From Gemmatimonadales bacterium (GTDB lineage Bacteria > Gemmatimonadota > Gemmatimonadetes > Gemmatimonadales > GWC2-71-9), in contig JACDDX010000113.1 of assembly GCA_013816685.1 (NCBI GenBank), positions 1 to 5,990 of the forward strand: 5,990 bases of DNA. Reading direction: 5' to 3'. Under the pieces are notes generated by a model that had not been told where the DNA came from, ran no database searches, and saw only the letters and a program-made list of their open reading frames with translations. Positions 1-5,990 of this stretch are shown one piece after another; position 1 is the first letter of the stretch, and every line of letters begins with the position of its first letter. The translations under genes were made by a program, and so were the position numbers.

Positions 1-1352
1 CAGCAGCACCGGTCCAGGCGCCGGCAGCGACGGGCTCCACACCTGCCGCGGCCGCACAGCCCGCCATCGCCGCATCGCGCCGCACGGCGCTCGTCACCGC
101 CGCCGAGCGAGTTTCGGCGGCAGTGGTCTCGATCAACGTGACCAGCCGCCAGCGCAGCGCGCCCCAGACCCCGTGGGACTTCTTCTTCATCCCCCAGGGA
201 GAGCGCACCGTCCAGTCGTATGGCACCGGCATCGTGCTGCGGCGGGACGGGATCATCATCACCAATCAGCACGTCGTCGCCGATGCCGAGCGGGCGGTGG
301 TAACGCTGCCCGACGGCAGCGACCTCCCGGCGCGCGTACTGGGCGCCGACCCGCTGACCGATATCGCGGTGCTCAAGGTGGGCCGGACAGGCTTGCCGGT
401 GGTCGCATTGGGCCGGAGCACCGACCTCATGATCGGGGAGTGGGTCGTGGCGCTCGGCAATCCGTACGCCTATCTCCTGGGCGACGCCGAGCCGACGGTG
501 ACGGTGGGCGTGGTGAGCGCGACCGGCCGGAACATCCTGCCGGGCGCGATCGGCGGCGTGCAATCGGGACTCTATCTCGACATGATCCAGACGGACGCGG
601 CGATCAACCCCGGCAACTCGGGCGGACCCCTCACGAACGCCGCGGGCGAAGTGGTGGGCGTCAACTCGTCGATCTTCTCCAGCAGCGGCGGATCGGTCGG
701 ACTGGGGTTCGCCATCCCCATCGAGCGCGCCGTGCGGGTCGCCGAAGAGATCATCCAGCGCGGCGCGCTCCGCCGGGCCTGGGTCGGCCTCGAGACCCAG
801 GGCGCCGGCGCGATGCAGGACTGGAAGCGCTCGGGCGGCGTCATGGTGACGGCCGTTGCGCCCGACGGGCCGGCGGCGCGGGCCGGCATACGGGCCGGCG
901 ACGCGCTGATCGAATCGAACGGGCGGCGACTTCGCAACTACCTCGACTGGGAAGCGGTGAAGCTCGACCTGCATGTCGGCGACGCGGTGAACGTCGTCGT
1001 CCGCGGCCGGGCGGGCTCCGCAACCCGGCGAATCGTCACCGGCGACCTGCCCACCGTGACTGCCGAGAAGGTCACCGTGCTCAAGGAGCTGGAGCTCATC
1101 ACGCTCACGCCCGCGGTGCGCGCCGAGCGCAGTCTCAGGAGTGAGGCCGGTGCGCTCATCTTCCGGATCACGCCCGGGGTCAGCCGCGCGACGGGGATCC
1201 GGGAGGGCGACGTGATCGTGGGCGTCGACCGGACGCCGGTGCGGAGCGCGTCCGAGGTGGCGAGTCTGCTTGACGTGACCGCTGGCCAGGTGGTCCGGAT
1301 CTACCTCGAGCGCGGCGGCGACATCACCTTCACCGATCTGGCCTTCCGATGA
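1..1352 (+). CDS. DegP/HtrA-family periplasmic serine protease with two PDZ domains (5' partial)
   Basis: This is an envelope quality-control endopeptidase of the trypsin-like HtrA family. The frame is open from position 3, so the start lies upstream. The GTG at 123 is not the start: the codons before it continue the typical HtrA N-terminal strand (ERVSAAVVSIN). Before that lies an Ala/Pro-rich stretch (about 3-75), as expected of a linker after a signal peptide or membrane anchor. The catalytic triad is complete: His in TNQHVV (270-272), Asp in LTDIAVL (360-362) and Ser in NPGNSGGPL (618-620). The loop GLGFAIP follows. PDZ1 spans about 771-1040 and PDZ2 about 1143-1350, ending at the C-terminus. 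The LA loop is short compared with E. coli DegP. Two PDZ domains fit DegP/DegQ better than DegS, but I cannot choose a symbol. The stop overlaps the purB ATG by 4 nt. Periplasmic location is inferred from the family, as the signal peptide is not visible. Confidence 0.95.
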   Translation, partial: AAPVQAPAATGSTPAAAAQPAIAASRRTALVTAAERVSAAVVSINVTSRQRSAPQTPWDFFFIPQGERTVQSYGTGIVLRRDGIIITNQHVVADAERAVVTLPDGSDLPARVLGADPLTDIAVLKVGRTGLPVVALGRSTDLMIGEWVVALGNPYAYLLGDAEPTVTVGVVSATGRNILPGAIGGVQSGLYLDMIQTDAAINPGNSGGPLTNAAGEVVGVNSSIFSSSGGSVGLGFAIPIERAVRVAEEIIQRGALRRAWVGLETQGAGAMQDWKRSGGVMVTAVAPDGPAARAGIRAGDALIESNGRRLRNYLDWEAVKLDLHVGDAVNVVVRGRAGSATRRIVTGDLPTVTAEKVTVLKELELITLTPAVRAERSLRSEAGALIFRITPGVSRATGIREGDVIVGVDRTPVRSASEVASLLDVTAGQVVRIYLERGGDITFTDLAFR

Positions 1353-2788
1353 CCGACGACCGCTGGCGCTCGCCGCTGGGATCGCGCTATGCGTCGCCCG
1401 CGATGCAGTCGCTCTGGGGCGAGCCACACCGCATCGGGCTCTGGCGCCGGCTCTGGCTCGCGCTCGCGGAGGCCGAGCGCGAGCTCGGGCTGCCCATTCC
1501 GGACGACGCACTCACCGAGATGCGCGGGCATCTCGATGACGTGGACCTGGCCGTGGCGGCCGGATACGAGCGCCGTTTCCGACACGACGTGATGGCGCAC
1601 GTTCATGCATTCGGCGATCAGGCGCCCGCGGCGCGCCCGTTCCTCCACCTCGGCGCCACCAGCGCCTTCGTCACCGACAACGCCGACCTGCTCGTGATGC
1701 GCGACGGGATGCGGCTCCTCCTCGGGCGTCTGGTGGCGGTGCTGTCCGCGCTGCAGGGGTTTGCCGAGCGGCACGCCGCCCTGCCCTGCCTGGCCTACAC
1801 CCATTTCCAGCCGGCCCAGCTCACGACGGTGGGTAAGCGCGCGACGCTCTGGATGCAGGACTTCGGGCTCGACGTCGAAGAGCTGTCGCACCGGATCACG
1901 ACGCTCCGCTTCCGCGGCTGTCAGGGCACCACCGGTACCCAGGCGTCGTTTCTCGATCTCTTTGGCGGCGATCACGAGCGGGTGCGCGAGCTGGAGCGCC
2001 GGGTCACCGCCAAGCTCGATTTCGCCCAACAATTCGCGGTGACCGGGCAGACCTATCCGCGGAAGACCGACAGCGCCATCCTCGACGCCCTCAGCGGCAT
2101 CGCGCAGTCGGCCGCCAAGCTGTCCGGCGACCTCCGCCTGCTGCAGCACGAGGGCGAGCTGCTTGAGCCCTTCGAGACCGAACAGATCGGGTCCAGCGCC
2201 ATGGCCTACAAGCGGAACCCGATGCGAGCCGAACGGATCAGCGGGCTGGCGCGCTTCGTCATTTCGCTGCAGGCCAACGGCGCGCACACCGCGGCCAGTC
2301 AGTGGCTGGAGCGCACGCTGGACGACAGCGCCAACCGGCGGCTGACGCTGCCCGAAGCGTTTCTCGCCACCGATGCCATCCTGGTGTTGGCCACGAACGT
2401 CGCCGCCGGCCTGGAAGTGCGGGAGGACGTCGTGCGCCGGCACGTCGCCGAGCAGATGCCGTTCATGGCCACCGAGCGGTGGCTGATGCTGGGCACCCGC
2501 GCCGGCGGCGACCGCCAGGCGCTCCACGAGGTGGTGCGTCGGCACAGCCTCCAGGTGGCGGAGCGCGTGAGCCGTGGCGCGTCCAACGATCTGCTCGAGC
2601 GGCTCGCCGCCGACCCGGCGTTTGCCGGCGTCCCGGCCGACGCGCTTCGCGCCGAGCTCGACCCGGCCGGCTACACCGGTCGGTCGGCCCGGCAGGTGAG
2701 CGAATTTCTCGACGAATATCTCCGGCCGCTGCTCGCGCGCGCGCGACCGATCGCGGCGGCTCCCGACGGGGCGGAGGTCAGGGTATGA
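1349..2788 (+). CDS. purB: Adenylosuccinate lyase, long animal-like subclass
   Basis: PurB is a cytosolic homotetramer of the fumarase/aspartase superfamily. It releases fumarate from SAICAR (giving AICAR) and from adenylosuccinate (giving AMP). The 479-residue product carries the family landmarks in order: RSPLGSRYAS (7-16), RHDVMAHVH (78-86), the THFQPAQ block with the general acid/base His (H152), GTTGTQASF (193-201), the flexible signature loop GSSAMAYKRNP (281-291) with the catalytic Ser at 282/283, and ERTLDDSANRR. From memory these blocks match human ADSL far more closely than the ~430-residue Bacillus enzyme. The loop has Ala286 where relatives usually have Pro. The ATG at 1349 overlaps the protease stop (ATGA), and no Shine-Dalgarno sequence is evident, so initiation may depend on coupling. 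The C-terminal tail after about residue 465 is Ala/Arg-rich and non-conserved. The 3' end overlaps purC by 4 nt. Confidence 0.97.
   Translation: MTDDRWRSPLGSRYASPAMQSLWGEPHRIGLWRRLWLALAEAERELGLPIPDDALTEMRGHLDDVDLAVAAGYERRFRHDVMAHVHAFGDQAPAARPFLHLGATSAFVTDNADLLVMRDGMRLLLGRLVAVLSALQGFAERHAALPCLAYTHFQPAQLTTVGKRATLWMQDFGLDVEELSHRITTLRFRGCQGTTGTQASFLDLFGGDHERVRELERRVTAKLDFAQQFAVTGQTYPRKTDSAILDALSGIAQSAAKLSGDLRLLQHEGELLEPFETEQIGSSAMAYKRNPMRAERISGLARFVISLQANGAHTAASQWLERTLDDSANRRLTLPEAFLATDAILVLATNVAAGLEVREDVVRRHVAEQMPFMATERWLMLGTRAGGDRQALHEVVRRHSLQVAERVSRGASNDLLERLAADPAFAGVPADALRAELDPAGYTGRSARQVSEFLDEYLRPLLARARPIAAAPDGAEVRV
2773..2778 (+). promoter_or_regulatory. Shine-Dalgarno sequence of purC
   Basis: GGAGGT lies 6 nt before the ATG at 2785, inside the last codons of purB. 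It is the strongest ribosome binding site in the window. It decides the purC start against far-upstream starts in the same frame (for example at 2302), which would read through purB out of frame. Confidence 0.8.
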
Positions 2789-3705
2789 CGGTCGTCATCG
2801 AGAGCCGGCTGCCGCTGCCGCTCCTCCGGCGCGGCAAGGTGCGTGAGGTGTACGAGGTCGACGCGGGCCACCTGCTCCTCGTCGCCAGCGACCGGGTGAG
2901 CGCCTTCGACATCGTCATGCGCGAGCCGATTCCGCGGAAGGGCGCCGTGCTCACCCAGATCAGCGCCTTCTGGTTCGAGCGGCTCGCGGCGCTGCTGCCG
3001 TCGCACTTCGTCACCGCGCGAACTCGGGAGATCGTCACCCGGGTGCCCGCGCTCGCCGGGCTGGAGGCGCAGATCGCCGGCCGCGCCATGCTGGTGCGGC
3101 GCACCGAGCCATTGCCGTTCGAGTGCATCGTCCGCGGCTACCTCAGCGGCTCGGCCTGGCAGGAATACAGCGCGCGCGGCACGCTGGCCGGTGAGCCGCT
3201 GCCCGCCGGGCTGGTCGAGTCGGATCGGCTCGACCCTCCGCTCTTCTCACCGGCGACCAAGGCGGAGTCGGGCCACGACATGAACGTATCGTTCGCGACC
3301 GTCGCGCAGGCGCTCGGAGCGGACCGGGCAGGCGAGCTCAGGGACGCGAGCTTCGCCGTCTACGATGCCGGGCGCGACGATGCCGGGTCGCGTGGAATCA
3401 TTATCGCGGATACCAAATTCGAGTTCGGCACGACGGATGACGGCCGCCTGCTCCTGATCGACGAGGTGCTGACGCCCGACAGCTCCCGGTTCTGGCCGGC
3501 CGACCGCTATCAGCCGGGCCGGAGCCAGCCCAGCTTCGACAAGCAGCCGCTCCGCGACTATCTCGCCGGAATCAGGGCGGCCGGCGGCTGGGACGGCGAA
3601 CGCCCGCCGCCTTGCCTGCCCGACGAGGTCGTGGACGCGACGAGCCGCCGCTACCTCGAGGCGTATCGCCTCCTTACCGGCCGGGACCTGGAGATCGACG
3701 CGTGA
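2785..3705 (+). CDS. purC: Phosphoribosylaminoimidazole-succinocarboxamide (SAICAR) synthase
   Basis: PurC ligates CAIR and L-aspartate using ATP to give SAICAR, the substrate of the adjacent PurB. The 306-residue product is the long form, close to yeast ADE1 in length and motif order, rather than the ~240-residue Bacillus/E. coli form. Visible motifs are the ATP-binding RGKVREVYE (16-24), SDRVSAFD (35-42), VRGYLSGSAW (116-125), SPATKAESGHD, IIADTKFEFG (about 205-214) and DEVLTPDSSRFW (226-237). The last two are the C-terminal signatures of the family. The start is the ATG at 2785, supported by the GGAGGT site and by homology beginning at residues 13-16. Its overlap with purB is ATGA, and its stop overlaps the GTG start of psd. 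Nothing looks truncated. Confidence 0.97.
   Translation: MTVVIESRLPLPLLRRGKVREVYEVDAGHLLLVASDRVSAFDIVMREPIPRKGAVLTQISAFWFERLAALLPSHFVTARTREIVTRVPALAGLEAQIAGRAMLVRRTEPLPFECIVRGYLSGSAWQEYSARGTLAGEPLPAGLVESDRLDPPLFSPATKAESGHDMNVSFATVAQALGADRAGELRDASFAVYDAGRDDAGSRGIIIADTKFEFGTTDDGRLLLIDEVLTPDSSRFWPADRYQPGRSQPSFDKQPLRDYLAGIRAAGGWDGERPPPCLPDEVVDATSRRYLEAYRLLTGRDLEIDA
3690..3693 (+). promoter_or_regulatory. Shine-Dalgarno sequence of psd
   Basis: GGAG lies 8 nt before the GTG at 3702, inside the end of purC. It supports this GTG over the in-frame ATG at 3612, which would add 30 Arg/Pro/Gly-rich residues and overlap purC by 94 nt. Confidence 0.6.
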
Positions 3706-4352
3706 TCCGCACCGCCCCCGAAGGCCGCTGGTTTATCATCGTGGCGTGGGTCGTGGCGGTGGCGCTGATCGCGTACGCAGCCCGGGCGCACTCATCCGCC
3801 TGGTGGTCACTCGCCTTCGCGTGGCTGGTCATCGCAGTCTGGGTCGTCGCCTTCTTCCGCGATCCCGAGCGCAAAGGCGAGCGCGGCGCGCAGCTCCTCG
3901 TGGCCCCCGCCGACGGCAAGATCGTGAGCGTGCTCGAGGTCGACGAGCCCGCCTTCTTCAAGGGCCGCGCGCTCCGGATCTCGATTTTCATGAACGTCTT
4001 CGACTGTCATGTGAACCGGTATCCAACCGACGGCACTGTCACCTACCGGCACTACAACCCCGGGCAGTTCGGTCACGCGGGCGCGGAAAAGGCGAGCCTC
4101 ATCAACGAGCAGTCCTCGGTCGGGCTCGACTCCCCGAGCGGCAAGGTGCTGATCCGCCAGATCGCAGGGCTCGTCGCGCGGCGGATCGTCACCGACCATG
4201 AGGTCGGCGCACACGTCCACCAGGGGGAACGCCTCGGCCTGATCCGGTTCGGCTCCCGCGTCGATCTCTTTCTGCCGCCCGGCACACCCATAAAGGTCAA
4301 GACCGGTGACACGACGCTGGTCGGCATCACGGTGGTCGCCCAATGGAGCTGA
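3702..4352 (+). CDS. psd: Phosphatidylserine decarboxylase proenzyme, short (archaeal-type) form
   Basis: Psd decarboxylates phosphatidylserine to phosphatidylethanolamine at the inner membrane, using a pyruvoyl group made by self-cleavage. The 216-residue product has the length of the short Psd family. Two hydrophobic segments at the N-terminus (about residues 10-27 and 34-52) look like membrane anchors. The catalytic part follows: APADGKI with Asp71, FDCHVNRYP with His103, KASLINEQ, and the self-cleavage motif RFGSRVD. Cleavage is expected between Gly184 and Ser185 (4251-4256), giving a beta chain of about 184 and an alpha chain of about 32 residues with an N-terminal pyruvoyl. Asp71 and His103 match the Asp/His used by E. 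coli Psd for self-cleavage; this assignment is by motif only. The start is a GTG within GTGA at the purC stop. The gene overlaps pssA, which makes its substrate, by 10 nt. Confidence 0.96.
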   Translation: MIRTAPEGRWFIIVAWVVAVALIAYAARAHSSAWWSLAFAWLVIAVWVVAFFRDPERKGERGAQLLVAPADGKIVSVLEVDEPAFFKGRALRISIFMNVFDCHVNRYPTDGTVTYRHYNPGQFGHAGAEKASLINEQSSVGLDSPSGKVLIRQIAGLVARRIVTDHEVGAHVHQGERLGLIRFGSRVDLFLPPGTPIKVKTGDTTLVGITVVAQWS

Positions 4353-5224
4353 TCACCCGCCGGGAGCCACCCCGCCGTCCCAGCATGCGCCAGGTCGTCG
4401 TGATCATGCCGAGCACCTTCACGCTCGGCAACCTGTTCTTCGGCTTCTGGTCGATCGTCTCCGCGTTCAACGGCAACTTCCGCTGGGCCGGATGGTTCAT
4501 CGTCTTCGCGGGCATTCTCGATATGCTCGACGGCCGGGTAGCACGGCTCTCCAACACCAACACCCGCTTCGGCGCCGAGCTCGACTCGCTGGTGGACGTG
4601 ATCTCCTTCGGCGTTGCGCCCGCGCTGCTGATGTACTTCCTCGACTTCTCCGGCGCCGGCCGTTTCGCATGGGTGCTCTGCTACTTCTATGTCGTCGCCG
4701 TCGCGCTCCGGCTCGCACGCTTCAACGTGCTCTCGGCCGGCAAGCCGGCCAGCCCCTGGTTCACCGGCATGCCGTCGCCCTCGGCCGGGATGACGCTCGC
4801 GGTGTATTACCCGTTCAGCCAGACGGAATGGTATCGCGCGTCGCTCGCATATCTCGACCTGCAGCACGAGGGGCTGGTCGTCCTCATGCTGCTGCTCGCC
4901 CTGCTGATGGTCAGCAACGTCAAGTATCCCAAGCTCCCGCGAATCGGCCTCCACAGCGCGCGCGGCATCTTCGGGCTGGCCGTGCACCTGACCATACTGC
5001 TCGGCGGCCTGCTGGTGCCGGAATACTTTCTCTTCCCCCTGGGGCTCACCTACATGATCTTCGGGATCACGCGCGCCACCGTGCTGGGCCTCATGGAGCG
5101 GCCGGAGCAGGAGCCGCTGGCGGAGGAGCGGGTGGCCGACGTCTACGATCCGGCCCTGGCCACCCCGGCGTCGCACGAGCGCCGGGGTGCGCTGGGCGAC
5201 CGACGGCAGGAGATCGACGAATGA
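4343..5224 (+). CDS. pssA: CDP-diacylglycerol-serine O-phosphatidyltransferase (integral membrane type)
   Basis: PssA exchanges CMP of CDP-diacylglycerol for L-serine, giving phosphatidylserine for the adjacent Psd. The CDP-alcohol phosphatidyltransferase motif is complete and correctly spaced: Asp60, Asp63-Gly64, Ala67-Arg68, Gly77, Asp81 and Asp85 (starting at 4520), which together bind metal and nucleotide. Six to eight hydrophobic segments follow, for example residues 26-42, 47-59, 86-101, 109-123, 177-191 and about 206-245. PSTFTLGN, ARFNV, GMPSPSAG and VSNVKYPKL fit the bacterial PssA subgroup rather than PgsA. It is not the phospholipase D-like enzyme of E. coli. The ~40-residue tail (from about 253) is hydrophilic, Glu/Arg-rich and probably non-conserved; it contains a DNA hairpin. 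The ATG at 4343 has only a weak GGTGG upstream and overlaps psd by 10 nt, so coupled initiation is likely. Met15 or Met22 are possible alternative starts. Confidence 0.96.
   Translation: MELITRREPPRRPSMRQVVVIMPSTFTLGNLFFGFWSIVSAFNGNFRWAGWFIVFAGILDMLDGRVARLSNTNTRFGAELDSLVDVISFGVAPALLMYFLDFSGAGRFAWVLCYFYVVAVALRLARFNVLSAGKPASPWFTGMPSPSAGMTLAVYYPFSQTEWYRASLAYLDLQHEGLVVLMLLLALLMVSNVKYPKLPRIGLHSARGIFGLAVHLTILLGGLLVPEYFLFPLGLTYMIFGITRATVLGLMERPEQEPLAEERVADVYDPALATPASHERRGALGDRRQEIDE
5161..5189 (+). repeat. Perfect 10-bp inverted repeat (hairpin) in the 3' end of pssA
   Basis: CACCCCGGCG (5161-5170) is followed, after the 9-nt loop TCGCACGAG (5171-5179), by its exact reverse complement CGCCGGGGTG (5180-5189). 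Nine of the ten pairs are G:C. It encodes part of the variable tail of PssA (about residues 273-282) and ends 31 nt before the purS ATG. No T-run follows, so it is not a standard intrinsic terminator. A role as an mRNA stability, pausing or processing element between the lipid and purine genes is inference; in GC-rich DNA it may also be chance. Confidence 0.6.
5208..5212 (+). promoter_or_regulatory. Shine-Dalgarno sequence of purS
   Basis: AGGAG lies 8 nt before the ATG at 5221, within the last codons of pssA. It fixes the start of the small purS gene and excludes the long upstream extension of that frame, which runs through pssA. Confidence 0.75.
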
Positions 5225-5487
5225 CCTTCCAGGTGCACGTACGGGTGATGCCGCGGACCGGGCTGCTGGACCCGCAGGGCCAGGCGGTCGAGCACGCGCT
5301 CGCGTCGCTGGGGTTCGATGGCGCCGGCTCGGTGCGGATAGGCCGCGCCATCGAGCTCGCCATCGAGGCCGACTCGCCAGCGGACGCGGAGCGGCGGGTG
5401 CGCGAGATGTGCGACCGGCTCCTTGCCAACCCGGTGACCGAGGATTACACGCTGGACGTCGGCACCGCCACGCGTGAGGCCGCCTGA
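5221..5487 (+). CDS. purS: Phosphoribosylformylglycinamidine (FGAM) synthase subunit PurS
   Basis: PurS is the small structural subunit that bridges PurL and the glutaminase PurQ in FGAM synthase, the enzyme converting FGAR to FGAM. The 88-residue product has the usual length of the family. Its landmarks are LLDPQGQAVEHALASLGF (about 15-32), the beta strand VRIGRAIEL, the helix ending in the MCDRLL segment, and the hallmark LANPVTEDY near residues 68-76. The ATG overlaps the pssA stop (ATGA) and is preceded by AGGAG. The stop overlaps the purQ ATG by one base (TGATG). A separate PurS implies the three-part PurS/PurQ/PurL complex of Gram-positives, archaea and many other phyla, rather than the single large gammaproteobacterial PurL. 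Confidence 0.95.
   Translation: MTFQVHVRVMPRTGLLDPQGQAVEHALASLGFDGAGSVRIGRAIELAIEADSPADAERRVREMCDRLLANPVTEDYTLDVGTATREAA
5476..5479 (+). promoter_or_regulatory. Shine-Dalgarno sequence of purQ
   Basis: GAGG (within GTGAGG) lies 7 nt before the ATG at 5487, in the last codons of purS. It supports that start together with the TGATG stop/start overlap. Confidence 0.6.
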
Positions 5488-5990
5488 TGGTGCGGGTCGC
5501 GGTGGTGCGCTTCCCCGGCAGCAACTCGGATTTCGACGCGCTCCACGCCTCGGCGCGAGCCGGCATGGACGCGTACTTCGTGTGGCACCGCGACACCGAT
5601 CTGCAATCGGCCGATGCCGTCATCCTGCCGGGCGGCTTCAGCTACGGCGACTACCTCCGTTCCGGCGCGATCGCGCGATTCAGCCCGATCATGCAGGCGG
5701 TGCAGCGGCACGCGGCGGACGGCGGCGCGGTGCTCGGCATCTGCAACGGCTTCCAGATCCTCTGCGAAGCACACCTGCTGCCCGGCGCGCTGATGCGGAA
5801 CGCCGGCCTCACGTTCATCGCCAAGCCGGTGGATGTGCGGGTCGAGCGCCGGGACACGCCGTTTACCGGCGGGTATGCCGCAGGGTCCTCCATCCGGCTG
5901 CCGGTGGCACATGGCGAGGGGCGCTACGTTGCGGAGCCCGATACGCTCCGCATGCTCGAGGCCGAGGGCCGGATCGTGCTGCGCTACGTC
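5487..5990 (+). CDS. purQ: FGAM synthase glutaminase subunit PurQ (3' partial)
   Basis: PurQ is a class I (triad) glutamine amidotransferase that releases ammonia from glutamine for PurL. The frame is open to the window edge, giving 168 codons of the usual ~225-230. Motifs are VVRFPGSNSDFD (6-17), PGGFSYGDYLRSGAIA (about 49-64), the nucleophile elbow GICNGFQ with catalytic Cys86 (5742-5744), and PVAHGEGRY (about 140-148). The latter His is a conserved family residue. The catalytic His/Glu pair, expected in a C-terminal HPE-type motif, lies beyond the window. Most relatives have FPGSNCD; this one has Ser in place of that non-catalytic Cys. The start ATG overlaps the purS stop. The next gene is expected to be purL, which is inference from the family. 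Confidence 0.96.
   Translation, partial: MVRVAVVRFPGSNSDFDALHASARAGMDAYFVWHRDTDLQSADAVILPGGFSYGDYLRSGAIARFSPIMQAVQRHAADGGAVLGICNGFQILCEAHLLPGALMRNAGLTFIAKPVDVRVERRDTPFTGGYAAGSSIRLPVAHGEGRYVAEPDTLRMLEAEGRIVLRYV

Noticed and set aside
123..125. GTG as the start of the protease gene
   Set aside because: The frame is open back to position 3 and the upstream codons encode the conserved HtrA N-terminal strand, so this is an internal Val codon and the gene is 5' partial.
866..899. Three copies of CGGGCCGGC within 34 nt in PDZ1 of the protease
   Set aside because: They fall on Ala/Gly/Arg codons of the usual PDZ loop (ARAGIRAGD), two in the same frame; codon bias explains them.
1301..2545. Long minus-strand open frame (414 codons) opposite purB
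   Set aside because: High GC suppresses stop codons on the opposite strand; the translation is His/Gly/Glu/Arg-rich with no recognisable domain, while purB is unmistakable.
2302..2784. A longer purC start, giving a 467-residue protein
   Set aside because: The extension reads purB out of frame and is Arg/Ala/Pro-rich without motifs; the ATG at 2785 has a strong GGAGGT site and matches the family N-terminus.
3078..3100. Imperfect stem in purC around GCGCCATGCTGGTGC
   Set aside because: It is short, needs a G:U pair and lies in conserved coding sequence; this is expected by chance at this GC content.
3363..3387. Direct repeat CGATGCCGGG, 15 nt apart, in purC
   Set aside because: It encodes an in-frame DAG doublet at a site where the ADE1-like alignment shows no length change, so it is probably chance and not a duplication.
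3612..3701. A longer psd start, giving a 246-residue protein
   Set aside because: It would overlap purC by 94 nt with Arg/Pro/Gly-rich sequence; the GTG at 3702 has GGAG and the same overlap style as its neighbours.
4306..5220. A long upstream extension of the purS frame through pssA (393-residue protein)
   Set aside because: Only the last 88 residues are PurS-like; the rest is an out-of-frame reading of pssA.
4073..5623. Long minus-strand open frame (516 codons) opposite psd, pssA, purS and purQ
   Set aside because: It spans the complement of four recognised genes, has low-complexity Arg/Pro/Glu/His composition and no domain; it is a GC-bias shadow.

Overview
The window is a GC-rich bacterial stretch, gene-dense and entirely on the + strand. 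It holds seven consecutive protein genes with no intergenic space: a DegP/HtrA-family serine protease (5' end outside the window), purB, purC, psd, pssA, purS and purQ (3' end outside the window). Every junction is an overlap of 1 to 10 nt, mostly of the ATGA/GTGA type, so the region reads as one polycistronic, translationally coupled unit. I see no RNA gene, mobile element, CRISPR array or canonical terminator.

Layout: positions 1-1352 carry the protease domain and two PDZ domains of the envelope protease. Positions 1349-2788 encode adenylosuccinate lyase of the long, animal-like subclass. Positions 2785-3705 encode SAICAR synthetase of the ADE1-like ~300-residue form. Positions 3702-4352 encode a short 'archaeal-type' phosphatidylserine decarboxylase, and 4343-5224 an integral-membrane CDP-diacylglycerol-serine phosphatidyltransferase. 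Positions 5221-5487 encode PurS, and 5487 to the window edge encodes PurQ; purL is the natural expectation just downstream.

How the genes work together: PurS and PurQ, with an unseen PurL, form FGAM synthase. PurC makes SAICAR and PurB removes fumarate from SAICAR and from adenylosuccinate, so four genes serve de novo purine synthesis. PssA and Psd are consecutive enzymes (CDP-diacylglycerol + serine to phosphatidylserine to phosphatidylethanolamine) and sit as a cassette inside the purine genes. The HtrA protease adds an envelope quality-control function at the upstream end.

Organism: high GC, a separate PurS/PurQ (so not the fused gammaproteobacterial PurL), phosphatidylethanolamine synthesis (so probably a diderm) and an HtrA-pur-psd-pss arrangement suggest an environmental diderm. 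Gemmatimonadota is my best guess, an inference from gene content and recall rather than from a search. The enzymes themselves are well-known families. The items worth a second look are the mixed lipid/purine operon, the overlap architecture, a perfect 10-bp hairpin just before purS, and a Pro-to-Ala change in the PurB signature loop.
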